Origin: Protopterus annectens
Taxonomy: Eukaryota; Chordata; Ceratodontiformes; Protopteridae
Direction: 5' to 3'
Assembly: GCF_019279795.1 (NCBI RefSeq)
Contig: NC_056739.1
Location: 14,560,792 to 14,624,791 of the forward strand
DNA: 64,000 nucleotides
Positions 43,992-54,593 of the stretch are shown here, one piece after another. Each line of letters begins with the position of its first letter. The stretch's first letter is position 1. The notes beneath the pieces were generated by a model. The model made no database searches. It was given only the letters and a program-made list of their open reading frames with translations, and was not told the DNA's origin. The position numbers were made by a program, and so were the translations under genes.

Positions 43992-45153
43992 GCCTGTTGG
44001 GTGAGACAGGAGGTCTGAAGTTGGATCCAGAGGCCACGGTGGGTGAAATAAGTGAGGCCAAAGAAAGGGAAACCAAATCTGTCGAGGCCAAAAAGGTGCA
44101 ATGGGGATAAATTTGCTCTACAACATGGCAGCTGTGAGCAGGAATTTGAAAATTAGTTGAACTGGTGGGTAGGCATAAAGCGGACTGGAAGGTCAATCGT
44201 GAAGTAGAGCATCCCTTGGTGATTCCCCCTGTGGGGGGATCAGGGCAAAGTAGCTACTGCATTTGTTGTGTAGGTGAAAAGCAAAAAGATTGCAGCAAGG
44301 CTGTCCCCACTGGCGAAAAACCATCTCTGGCACAGTCTTGTTCAAAGACCATTCATGAAGTAGAAGAATGCACCTGCTCAGCTTGTCTGCTATCACGTTG
44401 CACTTCCCCGCAATGTGCTTTGCAAAGAGAAAGTGGTTGGATGAGACTGCCATTGCCACACACTGACTGCTTCTCAACACAGGTGGTAAGAATTTCTCTC
44501 TCCTTGTTTGTTGCTGTACCAAACAACTGACATGTTATCTGTCTGAACTGCAATCATCCCTGAGAGGACAGCTTAATGAAAGGTCTGCAACACTAACAGC
44601 ACTGGTCTCATCTCTAGGACATTGATATGCAAACTGGCCTCTTTGAGTGACCAGGTGCTTGGACTCTCCTCCCCAGATAATGCCCTCCACCCTAACTGGG
44701 AAGCATCCGTGGTCACTATGGCCTTGGGATGAGGGGGAATGAATGGGTGGCCTTGTAGAACCTGTTCTGATTGGATCTACCACCTGAGATCTCTCTTGCA
44801 AATTTGAGTGATGTGTATTAGGGTTCACATAGGTTGATAAAGTAATGTCCATTACGTAATTACGTCCATTACGTCCAGTAAGTAATGACCATTGTTTGGC
44901 TAGTATCTACTGTAGGATCTTAATGTAAAACCTGGCTAATGGCAGTAGAGTTATTGCTGCTGCCATTGATCATAGAGCATGAAGAACCAAATGGTCTCAA
45001 ACTTTGGTACTGCAGATTATCTTCTTGACCCGTGCTCTTAAAGTTGAACTCTTACAGGAGGCAACGAAGCTATCACTGATTTTGTGTCGAACAGTGCTCC
45101 TATGAACTCAAAATTTTGAGTAGATTCCAAATGAGACTTTTCTTAGTTTATGG
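43957..45153 (-). pseudogene. pol: RNase H and Dam-like part of E8
   Basis: Frame 44522-44193: HFLFAKHIAGKCNVIADKLSR and MVFRQWGQPCCNLFAFHLHNK. Other frames near 44530-44720 give remnants of LEMRPVLLVLQ and the WGG segment. The YLDD portion lies on the far side of E9. Many frameshifts. Confidence 0.7.
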
Positions 45154-45313
45154 ATGTGAGAGTGTTCAATCTCGCCGTTTGTTCTTACACATGGGTGTCA
45201 GAGATGATCCTCGGCTCCGAGTCGGCCGCTTAGCAAAGCTCTGCATCCAAAAGAAGCTCGAGACCAACCTACCTCCCACAATTCCCTCTGTCTTTACCTC
45301 AGATCTAGTTTGC
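45154..45313 (+). repeat. 5' inverted terminal repeat of E9
   Basis: Outer tip atgtgagagtgttcaatctc; inner end agatctagtttgc. It pairs with 51069-51215. One hairpin arm is mutated (agagatgatcc in place of ggagccgatcc). Confidence 0.88.
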
Positions 45314-45421
45314 CGCTGCAACCAATCGCATCGTTCTGAAGAGCTCTGAGCCAACTGGAACAGATAAGCTAACTTTTCAAAGAAAATTTTCTTTAAAAAT
45401 TTCTAAGATTGTAGACTTATA

Positions 45422-45424
<3 letters not shown>

Positions 45425-45453
<29 letters not shown>
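45425..45453. repeat. GT microsatellite in E9 leader
   Basis: About 14 uninterrupted GT units in the leader between the 5' ITR and gag. Confidence 0.9.
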
Positions 45454-45456
<3 letters not shown>

Positions 45457-45629
45457 GTCTGGTTTCCCCTTTAACTATATATACAGTGTTTTAATACATT
45501 TATATTTAGTTTAGGTTACCTAGGGCCTACCCCACCTACTAAAACCCGGATTTGACTACTTGATACTTGATATCATTATTACTGTGACTCTTTACTTTTT
45601 TACATTGTTCTTGACTTTCACTTCTTATT

Positions 45630-47832
45630 ATGTCAGAGAAGGTTAAGTCAGGTTTTAAAAGATGTCAGTGCGGACAGAAGATGTCTGTCACCAACAACCA
45701 TAGCTCCTGTGTATACTGTCTTGGCCCTCTCCACCTTCAGGAGGACTGTTCAATATGTCATTCCTTTAGTGGAAGGGTCATGACAGATAGGCGCAGGAAG
45801 CTTATGGACAGAGGTCTTCTGAAGCCTGCTTTCCAAGAGGCTTTAGATAAGTCAGACCAGACTTCTAAATCTTCGAAGGAGTTGAAGACTTCGGAGCCCA
45901 CGTCATCGGCTCCAAGTTCTTCTTTTAAAGTTCGTTCACCGGTTCCACAGACTTCGGGGCCGAGTGTCGAGCTATTGTCTGTCACCGAGCCTCGGGTCTT
46001 GGAACCGGTGACGGAACTGCCACCTCCTGCTCTTTTGAGGTCGGCACCGTCCTCGATTCCTTCGACACGGTCTTCCAGGCCCCTCTCCGACACCGACGTA
46101 GATCGTGTGGTGCAGAAGCTGATGGAGAACACGGCCCTGTCCAAACTCATTCAAGTCTCCTCTCAGTTGGTGTCGAGACTCGAAGGCCTTCCCTTGTCTC
46201 CATCTGGTCCTCCTCCGAGGCCTACTCAGCCCTCGGAGCCGGGAGACGCTGATCTGCTGATAGTGGAGCCCTTGGTGCCAGAACCGTCTCTTTCTCGGTC
46301 GGCACCGTTAACCTCGACTCCGTCGGAACCACTACCGGACTCGCGGAGCCAACGATCTATCCTTGGGTCCGGGACCGAGAGCCGAACCAATGTTTCGGTG
46401 CAAACTCTCCCTCTCGGCGCCTCGGCACGGATCACCTCGGCTCCGTCCTCGGGGTCGGTGCCCTTGGCTTCCGCATCGGAGATACCTCTGCGTTCTTCAG
46501 AACCGGGGGATTCCTCGGCTCGGGGTCTGGGGGCCTTCGACCTTATGAGGAAGGTATCGTCTTCCCAGACAACTACTTCAGCAGAAGCAACGTCTCCCTC
46601 CCATAAAGGCCCGTTGTCCTCTTCTGCACCTACGGCTACTCAAAAGCGTCGAGCACCAGTGTCTCAGCCGCTCCCAGAGGGAGCCCCCTCTTCCTCGGAG
46701 GCTTCATCGGATGCCCCCCCCCGATGACATCCCGAGGAAAAGATTGTGCAAGAGGAGGCACTTGGATTCTCCACAACAGTCCTTAACATCAGACACTGAC
46801 TTAGATGAGTCAGAAGGGTCCCCAAAATCACCCTCGGAGGATGTCTCCTTCTCAGACATCCTGGAGATCCTAAAACAGAGAGGTGATTGGCAAGCCCTAC
46901 CCCCTTCTGAGGATGAGTCAGTTTTGCTGAAGGCATTCGGTGCTCGCCCTTCTTCCTCCTGGGTCACTCCGCCCTTCGAGTTAATGGAATTAATTGCTCG
47001 AAGGGCGTGGGAGACACCTGACACAGTGGAGCCAGTTCCCAGAAAGCCTAATAAATATATTACGGCCCCTCAGGATAAGGCATACCTCACAAAGGGAGTT
47101 CCAGTGGATGCTATGGTGGTGGCAGCTGCCACGAAAAAGGAGATGTCCGAATCTTCCTCGTCTGTCCATCCTCCTAACAGAGATTCTAGGACCATGGACA
47201 GATATGGGAAGCGCATTTTCAGTTCAGCGACTTTTTCCATGCGATCGCTGAACTATTTGACACATTTCACATGCTTACAGAGGGATCTAGTCAAAGAGTT
47301 GGGAGATACCCTCCAGGGTACTACAGATATTGCTCTCTCGGATAAGGTTACAGCACAGCTCAATACCCTTACATCTATTGTAAACTCATCCATGAGGCTC
47401 ATCTCGTATGCAGCCGAAGGATCGTGTAGGGCTGCGGCTTCAGCGATTGCTCTTCGTAGACAATTCTGGATGCGCCTATGCTCCTTTGCGGAATCCTTCA
47501 AGTCTTCCTTTACTAACGCCCCCTTTGATGGTGCCACTCTCTTTGGCCCCAAAGTAAAGGAGACCCTGACCCGGTGTGAGCAAGAGGGAAAGACTCTGTC
47601 TGCTGTCGGAGTCCGTTTTTCCACCCCATCCAGACCGTACCCCAAAGGGCAACGAGGTGGGAAAATGTGGTTTCGTAAACCCCAGGGTTCTTTCCCAAGC
47701 ACACAGGGTGATGCCCCCTCCAGAGGCAGAGGGGGGGGCAGAAGTGGAAGACGTCGCCCTGGCGGCAGAGGGGGTCCGCAGAACCAAGGCGACAGGGATA
47801 CTATCCCTGGGAAGCCTTTCCAGCACTCCTGA
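45630..47832 (+). pseudogene. gag: gag-like ORF of E9, one homopolymer frameshift
   Basis: Start at 45630. Cys/His cluster: C12, C14, H24, C27, C30, H35, C40, C43 in the order typical of these proteins. The Ser/Pro/Glu-rich middle ends at a run of nine C (46714-46722), where the frame stops at 46727. The second frame (46711-47832) gives CKRRHLDSP, VSFSDILEILKQRGDW, SSSWVTPPFE, SLNYLTHFTCLQRDLVKEL, TLFGPKVKETLTRCEQEGK, PYPKGQRGGKMWFRKPQG and an RG-rich tail. About 730 residues in two parts. Probably RNA binding and particle assembly, by analogy. Confidence 0.85.
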
Positions 47833-47919
47833 GAGGAGGCCCGACTGTCCTGCTCTGGAGGCAGTCGGGGGTCGCTTAGCTTTATACCCTCAGGCCTGGC
47901 AAAGTCTTACTTCAGACAA

Positions 47920-50763
47920 TTGGGTAAAAAGCATTATTACCAGAGGTTACAAAATTCCATTTCTACTTCCCCCCTTACCACAAAAAAGATTCCCAGATGT
48001 ACCGCCCCATCTGCGAGAACCTGCAGCTATAGAAATTTCAAAGCTGCTAAAAAAAGGGTCATCCAACCAGACCCGGCGGACCAAAGACGATCCGAAACTT
48101 ACTCAAGGTTCTTTTTAGTTCCAAAAAAGACAGGGGACTGGAGGCCAATTCTGGACCTAAGCAATCTCAATACCTATGTGAAGAAAGAAAAGTTCTGGAT
48201 GGTCACGCTTCAATCAATCCTTCCGTTCTTACAGAAGGACGACTGGATGTGCTCAATAGATCTCAAGGACGCATACTACCACATCAAAATGGCCAGAGCA
48301 TCCAGAGATCACCTGCGCTTCCGGCTGGGAGCCAGCCACTTTCAGTTTCGGGCCCTGCCCTTTGGTCTAACCTCAGCCCCCAGGGTTTTCACCAAATGCA
48401 TGGCAGTGGTAGCATCTCACTTGAGACGCCTAGGATTCCGGGTGTTTCCATATCTGGACGACTGGCTCCTTACTGCCACCACCAAGCGTCGACTGATACA
48501 GGCCAGGGACTACACACTCAGCCTTTGTGTTCACCTAGGGATTTCAATAAATTTCGAAAAATCTGCCTTACAGCCTTCACAGCATATTTCATTTATAGGG
48601 GCAGATTTGGATACCCGTTCCTTGCTTCTAAGACTCCCCTCCGCAAGAATAGCTTCCCTACAAAAACACATATCTCTCCTTCTGTTGTCCAAGAAATCCC
48701 CAGCCAAACTAGTTCTGAAAGTCTTGGGACTCATGTCAGCTTCCCTCATTGCAGTTCCCATGGGAAGACTACACATGAGAGTTCTCCAATGGCTGCTGTT
48801 CGCACAATGGTCATTCCAACAGTTAACGCTGACACACGAAATTCACATTACAAACACCTGCAAAGCACACCTGTCTTGGTGGTTACAGAATCGCAATCTC
48901 AGCGGCGGCCGACCGTTTGTGTTACCCACACCAACAGCCACAGTGACCACGGACGCTTCCCTGATAGGGTGGGGGGGCATCTTTCAGGGACAGACAGTCC
49001 AAGGCGAATGGACCAATCTAGAGTACAACCTGCACATCAGTGTCCTGGAGATGAGGGCAGTGTTTCTAACATTGCAACACTTCTCCTCCCTTCTACCTCT
49101 AGGGACTATTGCAGTTCAAACGGACAACATGTCCGTAGTTTGGTACATAAACAAACAAGGAGGAACCAAGTCTTACCAGTTGTGCAGAGAGGCCATGAGA
49201 ATTTGGCAATGGGCAGAGTCCACGGGTCACTTTCTGATAGCAACGCACATCCCGGGGTTATCCAACGTTATAGCGGACAGGTTGAGCAGAGCCATCCTGT
49301 TACCTCACGAGTGGTCCCTCAACCAGACAATAGCGGAAATGATATTCCGCAAGTGGGGCCAGCCTTGCTGCGATCTGTTTGCGTCTCCAATGAACGCCAA
49401 ATGCAGAAGCTACTTTGCCCTGTTACCCCCCTCCAGGGGATGTCCCCAGGGATGCTCTGATTCACGATTGGCCCCCGGGTCTCCTGTACGCTTTTCCCCC
49501 TATACCTCTGATACCGAGATTTCTCCAGAAAGCCAAGGATCTAGAAAGGACTGTAATTCTCATTGCCCCATTCTGGCCTCGTCAGATTTGGTTTCCCTTT
49601 CTTCAAACACACCAAATACGGGAGCCCTGGATTCTGGACCCGGTGCCAGACCTACTGACTCATTCATCAGGAGCTCCCCACCTGTCGCTCCTGTCCCTCA
49701 GATTAGCAGCTTGGCTGCTCTGCTTCCCTTCTTAGCCAGGTCTGATCTTCTCTCTCCGGCGGTTCAAGACATTCTAGTAGCCTCTCATAAGGCTTCCACT
49801 ACAAAAATTTACACTAGTAAGTGGAAACGTTTTGTATACTGGGCGAATGCACAGCATTTAGATCCCTTAATAGCTCCACTAAGCAAAGTTTTAGAGTTCC
49901 TATCCATGCTGTTTCACCAGGGAGCCTCTACTACCACCTTAAGGGTTCAGTTGGCTGCTATTTCCAACTTTCATGTAGGAGAGAATGGAGCACCTATTAT
50001 GGCTCATAGGCTTTGTAAAGCCTTTTTGAAAGGATCCTTTCATCTTAGACCACTAGTCAGGTTTCCTACAGCTCCGTGGAATCTAAACCTCCTCTTATCC
50101 CAGCTAATGTTACCACCTTTTGAACCAGCTTCTTCCTGTTCCTTAAAGTTCTTGTCCTGGAAAACTCTCTTTCTGGTAGCTATCACCTCAGCCAGACGAG
50201 TGTCGGAACTTCAAGCTCTTTCCATTAAACAGCCATATTTAATATTTCATCCGGACAGGGTATCTTTACGCACCAACCCTTCTTTCCTCCCCAAGGTTTG
50301 TTCAGTTAACAACATTAATCAATCCATTGAGCTTCTCACATTTTTCAAAAATCATTCCAATAAGCTGGAGTATATGTTGCACAAGTTGGATGCTCATAGA
50401 CAACTCAGATTCTATCTAGATAGAACGAAAGATCATAGGAAAGCAGACCAGCTCTTTATAGCCTTTGTGGACAACAAAAAGGGCATGGCAGTGACGAAGC
50501 GTACTCTCTCCAAATGGCTGACTGATTGTATTACCTTCGTTTATGCTGCTTCTAGTCAGAGTTTGCCCACCAAACCAAAAGGACATTCTACTAGATCAGA
50601 TTCTACATCTTTGGCTCATGCGGCCCGCCTACCTTTAGACACTATTTCTGTGGCCGCCACTTGGTCTAAACCACATATGTTCATCACTCATTATAAAGTG
50701 GATAGGATTTCCAGGGACAGAGCAACCTTTGGTTCCACTGTGCTCAGGAACGTTCTTCCGTGA
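47920..50763 (+). CDS. pol: fused RT, RNase H and tyrosine recombinase ORF of E9
   Basis: 947-codon open frame. RT: DWRPILDLSNL, DAYYHIKMARASRDHLRFRL, FGLTSAPRVFTK, active site YLDD at 178-181. RNase H: D345, E377, D402, D453. From about residue 510 the frame follows the YR reading: first Arg near 759-760 (ITSARRVSEL), H889 and R892 (HSTR), W915, nucleophile Y925. In E4 and E5 RT/RNase H and YR lie in different overlapping frames; here an extra base at the C run near 49425 joins them and pushes the Dam-like segment out of frame. The N-terminal RT part lies upstream in the frame 47576-48118, separated by a run of seven A at 48049-48055. Confidence 0.85.
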   Translation: MGKKHYYQRLQNSISTSPLTTKKIPRCTAPSARTCSYRNFKAAKKRVIQPDPADQRRSETYSRFFLVPKKTGDWRPILDLSNLNTYVKKEKFWMVTLQSILPFLQKDDWMCSIDLKDAYYHIKMARASRDHLRFRLGASHFQFRALPFGLTSAPRVFTKCMAVVASHLRRLGFRVFPYLDDWLLTATTKRRLIQARDYTLSLCVHLGISINFEKSALQPSQHISFIGADLDTRSLLLRLPSARIASLQKHISLLLLSKKSPAKLVLKVLGLMSASLIAVPMGRLHMRVLQWLLFAQWSFQQLTLTHEIHITNTCKAHLSWWLQNRNLSGGRPFVLPTPTATVTTDASLIGWGGIFQGQTVQGEWTNLEYNLHISVLEMRAVFLTLQHFSSLLPLGTIAVQTDNMSVVWYINKQGGTKSYQLCREAMRIWQWAESTGHFLIATHIPGLSNVIADRLSRAILLPHEWSLNQTIAEMIFRKWGQPCCDLFASPMNAKCRSYFALLPPSRGCPQGCSDSRLAPGSPVRFSPYTSDTEISPESQGSRKDCNSHCPILASSDLVSLSSNTPNTGALDSGPGARPTDSFIRSSPPVAPVPQISSLAALLPFLARSDLLSPAVQDILVASHKASTTKIYTSKWKRFVYWANAQHLDPLIAPLSKVLEFLSMLFHQGASTTTLRVQLAAISNFHVGENGAPIMAHRLCKAFLKGSFHLRPLVRFPTAPWNLNLLLSQLMLPPFEPASSCSLKFLSWKTLFLVAITSARRVSELQALSIKQPYLIFHPDRVSLRTNPSFLPKVCSVNNINQSIELLTFFKNHSNKLEYMLHKLDAHRQLRFYLDRTKDHRKADQLFIAFVDNKKGMAVTKRTLSKWLTDCITFVYAASSQSLPTKPKGHSTRSDSTSLAHAARLPLDTISVAATWSKPHMFITHYKVDRISRDRATFGSTVLRNVLP
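49415..49735 (+). other. Dam-methylase-like segment of E9 in a separate frame
   Basis: Frame reads DALIHDWPPGLLYAFPPIPL and IAPFWPRQIWFPFL, the region that follows RNase H in DIRS RT proteins and that has been compared to phage Dam methylases. In E9 it is out of frame with RT after the C run near 49425. Ends at 49735. Confidence 0.65.
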
Positions 50764-50793
50764 GTCTCTCAGGGTCACGGAGCTAGGGACGCT

Positions 50794-50900
50794 ACCCATG
50801 TGTAAGAACAAACGGCGAGATTGAACACTCTCACATAAAGAAGTTATGTTCTTACCATAACGTTCCATGTGGAGTGTTCATCTCGCCTTTGTTCTTACAT
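50794..50900 (+). repeat. internal complementary region of E9
   Basis: Left half acccatgtgtaagaacaaac and gattgaacactctcacat is the reverse complement of the 5' tip. Right half aaagaagttatgttcttacc to gttcttacat is the reverse complement of the 3' tip. The junction is at about 50837/50838. Confidence 0.92.
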
Positions 50901-51068
50901 TCCCACCCTCCCACCCTCAGGTCAGGAAGAACGTCCAGTTTAGAGGTCTGGTCTGTTTATCTCCCGCTGCTGGTCTCTCTCTGTAGTGCTACTGGTTTGA
51001 GTTACGCTCCTTGTGTATATGTATGTATTGGATGTTTACATTATTGTTTCTGGATCTGGTGCTGTTTT

Positions 51069-51255
51069 GCAAACTAGATCTGAGGTAAAGACAGAGGGAA
51101 TTGTGGGAGGTAGGTTGGTCTCGAGCTTCTTCTGAATGCAGAGCTTTGCTAAGCGGCCGACTCGGAGCCGAGGATCGGCTCCGACACCCATGTGTAAGAA
51201 CAAAGGCGAGATGAACACTCCACATGGAACGTTATGGTAAGAACATAACTTCTTT
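51069..51255 (+). repeat. 3' inverted terminal repeat of E9
   Basis: Inner end gcaaactagatctgaggtaa; outer tip gtaagaacataacttcttt. Hairpin 51162-51184: TCGGAGCCGA, GGA, TCGGCTCCGA. Confidence 0.9.
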
Positions 51256-51830
51256 TTATTCCCAAATGAGAGCATGTCTGGAGAACCTGATCTCTTACAT
51301 TTATTACTTGATGCCTGGTCGGGGCAGTAATGAGCCAGTAATCTAAATATGGAAACACCCAGAATCCTTGCAGTCTCAAGTGAGATGCTACTACTCCCAT
51401 GCATTTGGTGAATACCCTGGGGACTGTGGTGAGACCAAAGGGCAGAACTCTGATTTGGTAATGACTGGCTCCCAGCTGGAAGCATAAGTACCTTCTGCAA
51501 TGTCTATTCATCCTTATGTGATAGCATGCAACCTGAAGGTCTAATGAGCACATTCAATTGTCTTTTCCCAGAAAAGGGAGCATGGACTGAACCATGACAG
51601 TCTTAAACTTGGTAAATCAAACTGATTTGTTCAAGTTGCTGAGATCCAAGATTGGTCTCCAGTCCCCTATTTTCTTTGACACTAAAAAGAATCTTGAGTA
51701 AGTTCCGGATTCTATCTGGTCTGGTGGGACTTCTTGGATGACATTTCTTCTAGCAACTTTTGTAATTCAAGTGCTGCTTCTTCCCTCTGACTGGGTGGAA
51801 CATCAGGGAATTTCCTTGAGACTGGAGGTG
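51256..51830 (-). pseudogene. pol: RT part of E8, right of E9
   Basis: Frame 51553-51149: MCSLDLQVACYHIRMNRHCR, FQLGASHYQIRVLPFGLTT, RVFTKCMGVVASHLRLQGF, then FPYLDYWLITAPT, where the second active-site Asp is replaced (YLDY). The N-terminal RT is in broken frames up to about 51830. It continues the gene at 43957-45153. Confidence 0.75.
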
Positions 51831-54332
51831 AAAGGGAAAAGGGTAATATATAGCCTCTGGAAATGATCCTTTGCACCCATGTATCTGTTATGTCTAGTCA
51901 GGCTCTCTGGTGCAGGGACAAACGACCCCTGATTGCCTCCAGAGGGGGCAATTGAGCATCTTTTCAGCAGCGCTGGAAGAGTCTATTAAGAAAGTAATCT
52001 CTGGACCTTTGGTTCTGCGGGCCACCTCTGCCACGAGGGTGGTATCTACTACTGGAGTTCTCCCCTCCAGCCCTGGGGAAACTTCCTCCACGTGTGTCCT
52101 GGAAAGGACCCTGGGACTTTTTGAGCCACATTTTCCCATTACTTTATTGATTCATAGAGAAGGATCTTTGAGGCATGGAAAAACGTACACCACTGTAGAC
52201 AGGGTCATTTTATCATTTTTCACACCTGGGTAAAGTGTCCTTAATTTTGGGGCCAAACAAAAATGTTACATCAAAAGGGGCACAGAAGAATGAATACTTG
52301 AAGGGCTCTGCAAATCACATAAACACATCCAGGCATGCCTCCTTATGGACGCGACCAGAACCTACTGCCCTTGAGGTTCCTTTAGCTGCATGTGAAACTA
52401 ACTTCATGGAGGAATTGTAAACTGATTGCAGGGTAGCCAACTGAGAAGTAACAGATGCCTGTACCTCATCAGAAATGGCTCCTGAAACGGTATCAGAGAG
52501 TTCCTTAATCACGTCTCTCTGTAACCTGGTGAAATGTGCCAAATAGTTTAGAGACCTCAAGGAAAAGGTTGCTGAAGCAAAGGCATGCTTCCCAAATCTG
52601 TCCATTCTTCAAGACTCCTTGTTCGACAGGTGGACAGTGTAACTCTCTTAAGATAGTTCCTTCTTAGTGGCCTCCGCCATGACCATGTCATGAACAGGTG
52701 CACCCTTTTGTCCAAAACTGACTATCTGCTGGTGCCGTCAAAATTTTGTCTGACCTCTGGGGAAGTGGCTCAATGGTGTCCGGGGCCTTACATGCCAGCC
52801 AAGACACCAAATCTATCATGTCATCAGCAGGTGGAGTCACCCAGGAGGTAGACGGACCTCTACCAAATGCCTCCAGGAATACAGACTCCTCAGACAAAGG
52901 GCTGCTAGGCTTCCAGCCACCTCTCTGTTTCAGGAGTTCATGGATGTCTCCAAACTGAACATCATCATTATGTGATCAAGGTAACCCTTTACCTTCATCA
53001 ATGTCTGTATCTTCTGTGACTGACTCCACAGGGCAGTCAAAGTGCTTTCTCTTGCACATCCTCTTCTTAGGGACCTCCTCAGTGGGATGCTCTGGGGAGG
53101 TATCAGAAGAGGTGGGGATCACCCTCCTGGGCAGTATGGAGTATCAGTAACAGCTGTCCCCATGGAGAGAATACATGAGACTCCAAGTGAAGAGATGACA
53201 AGCCTGCAGACTGAAGATCCAATGGGAAGTAAACAGTCTTCAATCTGGAACCTAAATAGGCTGTCTCCATGACCTCAAAGGCAAACCCCTGCAGACAGGA
53301 AGAAGATGCCAGATCTGTAAGGACAAGCCCTCGGACCACAGTCCCTCCCTGCAATGAGGAGAACTCCCTCAAGGCTGTAGTTAGAGCCAAACTAAGCCCC
53401 AAGGTGTAGAGAAGTCTCCGAAAACTTTGGAGTCAACTGAGATACCCCAGACCTGACAGGGTAGTCTCGGCTCTGAAAGCCCTCTGGATCTGAAGGAACT
53501 GAGGTGCTCACAGCAAGCTTCAGATCTGATGCAGATGGACCCAGGAAGCTCAGATCCAAAAACTCCAAAACTGAGCAGGGAGTTGGAGGAAGAACTTGCA
53601 AAGGTGGGGTAGTGGAAGGTCGGATCTCCTGACCCAGAGGTGTAGGAGCTGACATAAGTCTGTGCTGAAAAATTGTTTCTCACTAACCTCTCCACGTCTT
53701 CTTCCGTAAGGCTCCTAGAAGAGTGAGTGGACACAATAGATGGGGATTTTGGTCTCTCCAAAAAGTGAGAAGGGACCCTAGAGAGGACTGGGTCCACCAA
53801 TGGACAGTATCTGGTTCTCAGGAGAATGAAACTGCTGGGTTTGTAATCCAAAGTCTTCTGTGTCAGAGCCAAAATACTCTCGTCCGAAGTTTCTTCTGTC
53901 ACTTTAGGTTTCAGATCCGATGGTGGGGTTGGATCTGAGAGGTCTTTCTTTTTCAATTTAGAATCCAAGGTTAAGGTCGGATATGACGAACTAGGGTTTT
54001 TCTTTTTAGGATCTGAGAAAGTCGTCGGATCCGATAAAGGTCTTTTCCTTGATTTGTCAGAATGTTAGATGAAGTTGAAGAAGCACTTGGTGAGGGGGAA
54101 GCTCCAGATAATGCCTCATAACAAGAAGAAGGAAGTAATCCATTCAAAATAAGCTTATTTTTATGTTCAACCAGGGATATGGGGTTGAAAGCATGACAGA
54201 TGGCACAGTTTTCTTGCAAGTGGAGTGGACCCAACAGTACACACAAAGTGTGTGGGCATCCGAAAAAGGAATTTTGTGCCCACACTTAGCACATTTTTTA
54301 AACCCAGCTGGGCTTTTATCTTTGTCAGTCAC
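51830..54332 (-). pseudogene. gag: gag-like ORF of E8, decayed
   Basis: Start at 54332 (MTDKDKSPAGFKKCAKCGHK). The Cys/His cluster is split by a frameshift near 54200 (CVYC then LGPLHLQENCAICHAF). The Ser/Pro-rich middle (53968-53381) carries SDP-like units encoded by GGATCTGA and CAGATCTGA words. Later blocks are STSWVTPPAD near 52840 and RSLNYLAHFTRLQRDVIKEL near 52530. The RG-rich tail near 52030-52090 is poor. Confidence 0.75.
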
Positions 54333-54593
54333 AATTCAATGCTATATCGAATGATATAGTACTAAAAGGAAAAGGAAGAAAAACAGCACTCTACCAAAAG
54401 GCTAAATAACAAAGTCCTTTTTTTAAGAGAAAGGGAGAAAAATGAAGAAATACCAACAATGGTATGTAAGAACTACAGTAAATGTAGCCAACAGAGAAAT
54501 ATACTAACTGTATTATAAAGAAATACACAAGTATGATCAAGAAGGGTAAGGAAGTACTAACAATAGTGAAAAATCATCTAGATTTGAGAAAAA
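54333..54593 (-). other. 5' leader of E8, left of E10
   Basis: AT-rich noncoding sequence between the gag start of E8 and the first base of E10. Nothing else seen. Confidence 0.65.

Larger units (their letters stand above)
45154..51255 (+). mobile_element. DIRS retrotransposon E9, full length and nearly intact
   Basis: The only plus-strand DIRS copy, 6102 bases. It has 5' ITR (45154-45313), gag, RT/RNase H, YR, ICR (50794-50900) and 3' ITR (51069-51255). The ICR fuses the complements of the two tips (atgtgagagtg and aacttcttt), fixing both ends. It inserted in the RT of E8. Reading frames are long, and the only visible breaks are single-base changes in or next to homopolymers. Confidence 0.93.
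42449..54593 (-). mobile_element. DIRS retrotransposon E8, split by E9
   Basis: Minus-strand copy of the same family as E7: 3' ITR, ICR, YR, RT/RNase H (44193-45153 and 51256-51830), gag and leader. E9 is inserted in the RT. E10 begins in the leader at 54594, so the 5' ITR of E8 would lie right of the window. The copy is old, with many frameshifts. Confidence 0.85.

Noticed and set aside
45425..45453. GT repeat as a Z-DNA promoter element
   Set aside because: Only a microsatellite in one leader; sister copies lack it, so a regulatory role cannot be supported.
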